DNA from: Rhabdophis nuchalis
Lineage: Eukaryota; Chordata; Lepidosauria; Squamata; Natricidae
DNA: 64,000 nucleotides
NCBI GenBank assembly: GCA_039707465.1
Contig: CM077653.1
Span: 999,501 to 1,063,500, forward strand
Direction of reading: 5' to 3'
The position numbers and the translations under genes were made by a program. Positions 62,510-64,000 of this stretch are shown here, one piece after another. Numbering within the stretch: position 1 is the stretch's first letter; each line of letters starts with the position of its first letter. Under the pieces are notes generated by a model. The model was not told the DNA's origin, did no database searches, and saw only the letters and a list, made by a program, of their open reading frames with translations.

Positions 62510-64000
62510 TCCCTCTATAAAAAGGTGAACCCCTTTCATTAATTATTTTTATTCTAACACAATACACTTTGTGTCAAGGGTGGGAGATGGCCGTGTATAT
62601 GATAGGTCCGGGCATATCCGTGAGTCACTGCCAGGATAATGTCTGAATCGCCACCACCATCAGCCACTGCCTCGTTCTTCAACCAGGCACTTGCTTATAG
62701 ACCAGACTTTGGTCCAAGACTTTCCAAAAGGATCAGGGGGACTTTCTCTGACTGATTGTCCTGAGTGGCCATTCAGTATTCGGAAAACATTTCCTGGGGT
62801 AGTTGTGAGTGCGGGGGTTATGGGTTTTTTTTTTTTTTTGCAGAGGCCAGAGTTGTAGGCCTGTGCTGCATTCGGTCTCCCTTGACACCTTGGTGGGCCA
62901 AACGCTGCTGGCGAACTTGGTTAAACTCTCCCCACTCGTCAGCCGTGATGCCAGAGCAGGTTGTGTGGAAGTGGTGGGCACAGGTGAGCCGTCATGTCCT
63001 CCCATTCGGAGATTCAAGTGTTTCTCTGAACCTCCCAGTTATGGGTTTAATTGCCTCTGGTTTCAGGTCAGAGCTGAAAAGAAGGAGTCTGTGAGAAGGG
63101 AGCCTTCCCTCTGGCAGCTCCTCCATGTTTGAGTGGCCTCCGATGCGGATGAGAACCCCTCACAATAAGCTTGCAGGCATGAGTCACCGAAACCTAATTT
63201 TCCACTAAGAAATTGCCCCTTCCACATAATAATCCAGACCCATTTGGCTCCTTTTGTGAGAAACACAATTTTCACCTTGCGGTATTGTTCAGCCTGATCA
63301 TTATCATCTGTTTACACCTGTCTCCTGAACAAAACGTCCTGTTTTCCATCTGCTCGCGGCAGCCCCACTTTTTCTCTCCCTCCCCCCTTTGCTCCCTCCC
63401 ACCCACGTTTCATGCAGTTTTGAGGTGATGTCGGTGGTGGTGACCCCTCCACTTCGGTAGAGTTCCACACGAATCCTTCCCGCGCTTCGTGTTTGGGTTG
63501 GGGCTTTGCGGAAGGGACTTGGGAGGCACAGGCAGATTTTCTTCTCAGTCAGATTTCGGACATGCTGATTCTTGGCCTTAAAAATGCCCTTGAAGCAGGT
63601 ACGGCAAAGAGCCGAGCCCAGAGTTTTACTGCTTTTTAAGAAGAGCAAAACTACCCAGATGACTGCAGCTGGCACCTGCAAAAACCGTTGGCACCTTCCG
63701 TTGGAGTTCCTTGATACTCTGTTGGGGTCTGAGGACCCTCATCTTCTTAGATTTCAGTACTGAAGAGTTTGAAGTCAAAAATATTGGCCGTTTCGTCCAT
63801 AAATGCCTCTTGTCTCTGTCGGTTGATTTCTGCTTAGAGAAACATTGGATACCGTCATTCTATCTGCCGACTTCCAAACAGTCAGAGGCTGTTCAGTTGG
63901 GCCCATTGCAAGGTCTCTGCTCATCTTAAGCTTCCACGCCATGTGAAAGCTACATGAGTATTGAGGAGGTCTTGGCACCCAGCGGTTATTTCCATGAGGG
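62510..64000. other. Unrecognised region, possibly old repeat-derived coding sequence
   Basis: Minus-strand frames contain a Cys/His pattern (CAHHFHTTCSGITADEW, about 62900-63000) and a 125-codon frame at 63681-63304 with LGSALCRTCFKGIFKAKNQH. Neither matches a family I can name. They might be decayed transposon protein or chance. No intact gene is supported. Confidence 0.25.

Overview
This is vertebrate nuclear DNA, and several lines point to a snake. The clearest marker is 44871-45365: a minus-strand CR1/L3-like LINE 3' end of the kind typical of snakes, running directly into a 90-bp (GATA)n array. CR1 fragments, L2-type LINE tails, squamate-type SINE-like repeats and many hAT-like MITEs support the same reading. 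I find no host protein-coding gene I can name and no tRNA, rRNA or CRISPR array. The window is best read as intergenic or deep-intronic sequence, in which islands of AT-rich, CNE-like unique DNA alternate with transposons and long simple repeats. All clade assignments rest on recognition of motifs, not on a database search.

The largest gene-like object is a minus-strand, apparently full-length L2/CR1-group LINE (about 8710 down to 3791). It has an uninterrupted 1093-codon endonuclease/reverse-transcriptase ORF (7265-3984) with its catalytic motifs in place. Upstream is a CpG-rich 5' region (about 7640-8640) built of imperfect tandem units, then adjacent YY1-like and NRF1-like sites at 8683-8703. 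Tails of the same 3' family recur at 9928-10080, 25437-25530, 25625-25755 and 40429-40606.

Non-autonomous DNA transposons are the commonest elements. At least seven hAT-like copies carry a perfect or near-perfect 8-bp target-site duplication that can be read directly: 14490-14707, 17227-18010, 27797-27931, 33344-33423, 46118-46305, 51802-51997 and 56285-56384. The copies at 17227-18010 and 42825-43485 both contain a frameshifted coiled-coil coding fragment, so they look like gene-capturing ('Pack'-type) elements. A TA-flanked element (33103-33848) carries a younger hAT MITE inside it. Foldback elements lie at 40294-40686, 57609-57914 and 60308-60540. A DIRS-like tyrosine-recombinase remnant lies at 10945-11155, and the decayed C-terminus of another LINE at 47640-48350.

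The unique DNA is mostly featureless but holds a few striking signals. There is an 86%-identical inverted pair of 63-bp POU/homeobox-like sequences 2 kb apart (11794-11856 and 13809-13871). A textbook recursive-splice-site motif (AG|GTAAG after a long polypyrimidine tract) lies at 29748/29749. An exon-like block with acceptor, open frame and donor lies at 34596-34762. RFX X-box-like palindromes lie at 809-821 and 38513-38526. Simple repeats are long and numerous: (CT)46 at 36402, (GA)36 at 61379, (GATA)22 at 44871, and a 420-bp CCTT/CCCT block at 54766 with a 188-bp internal duplication.
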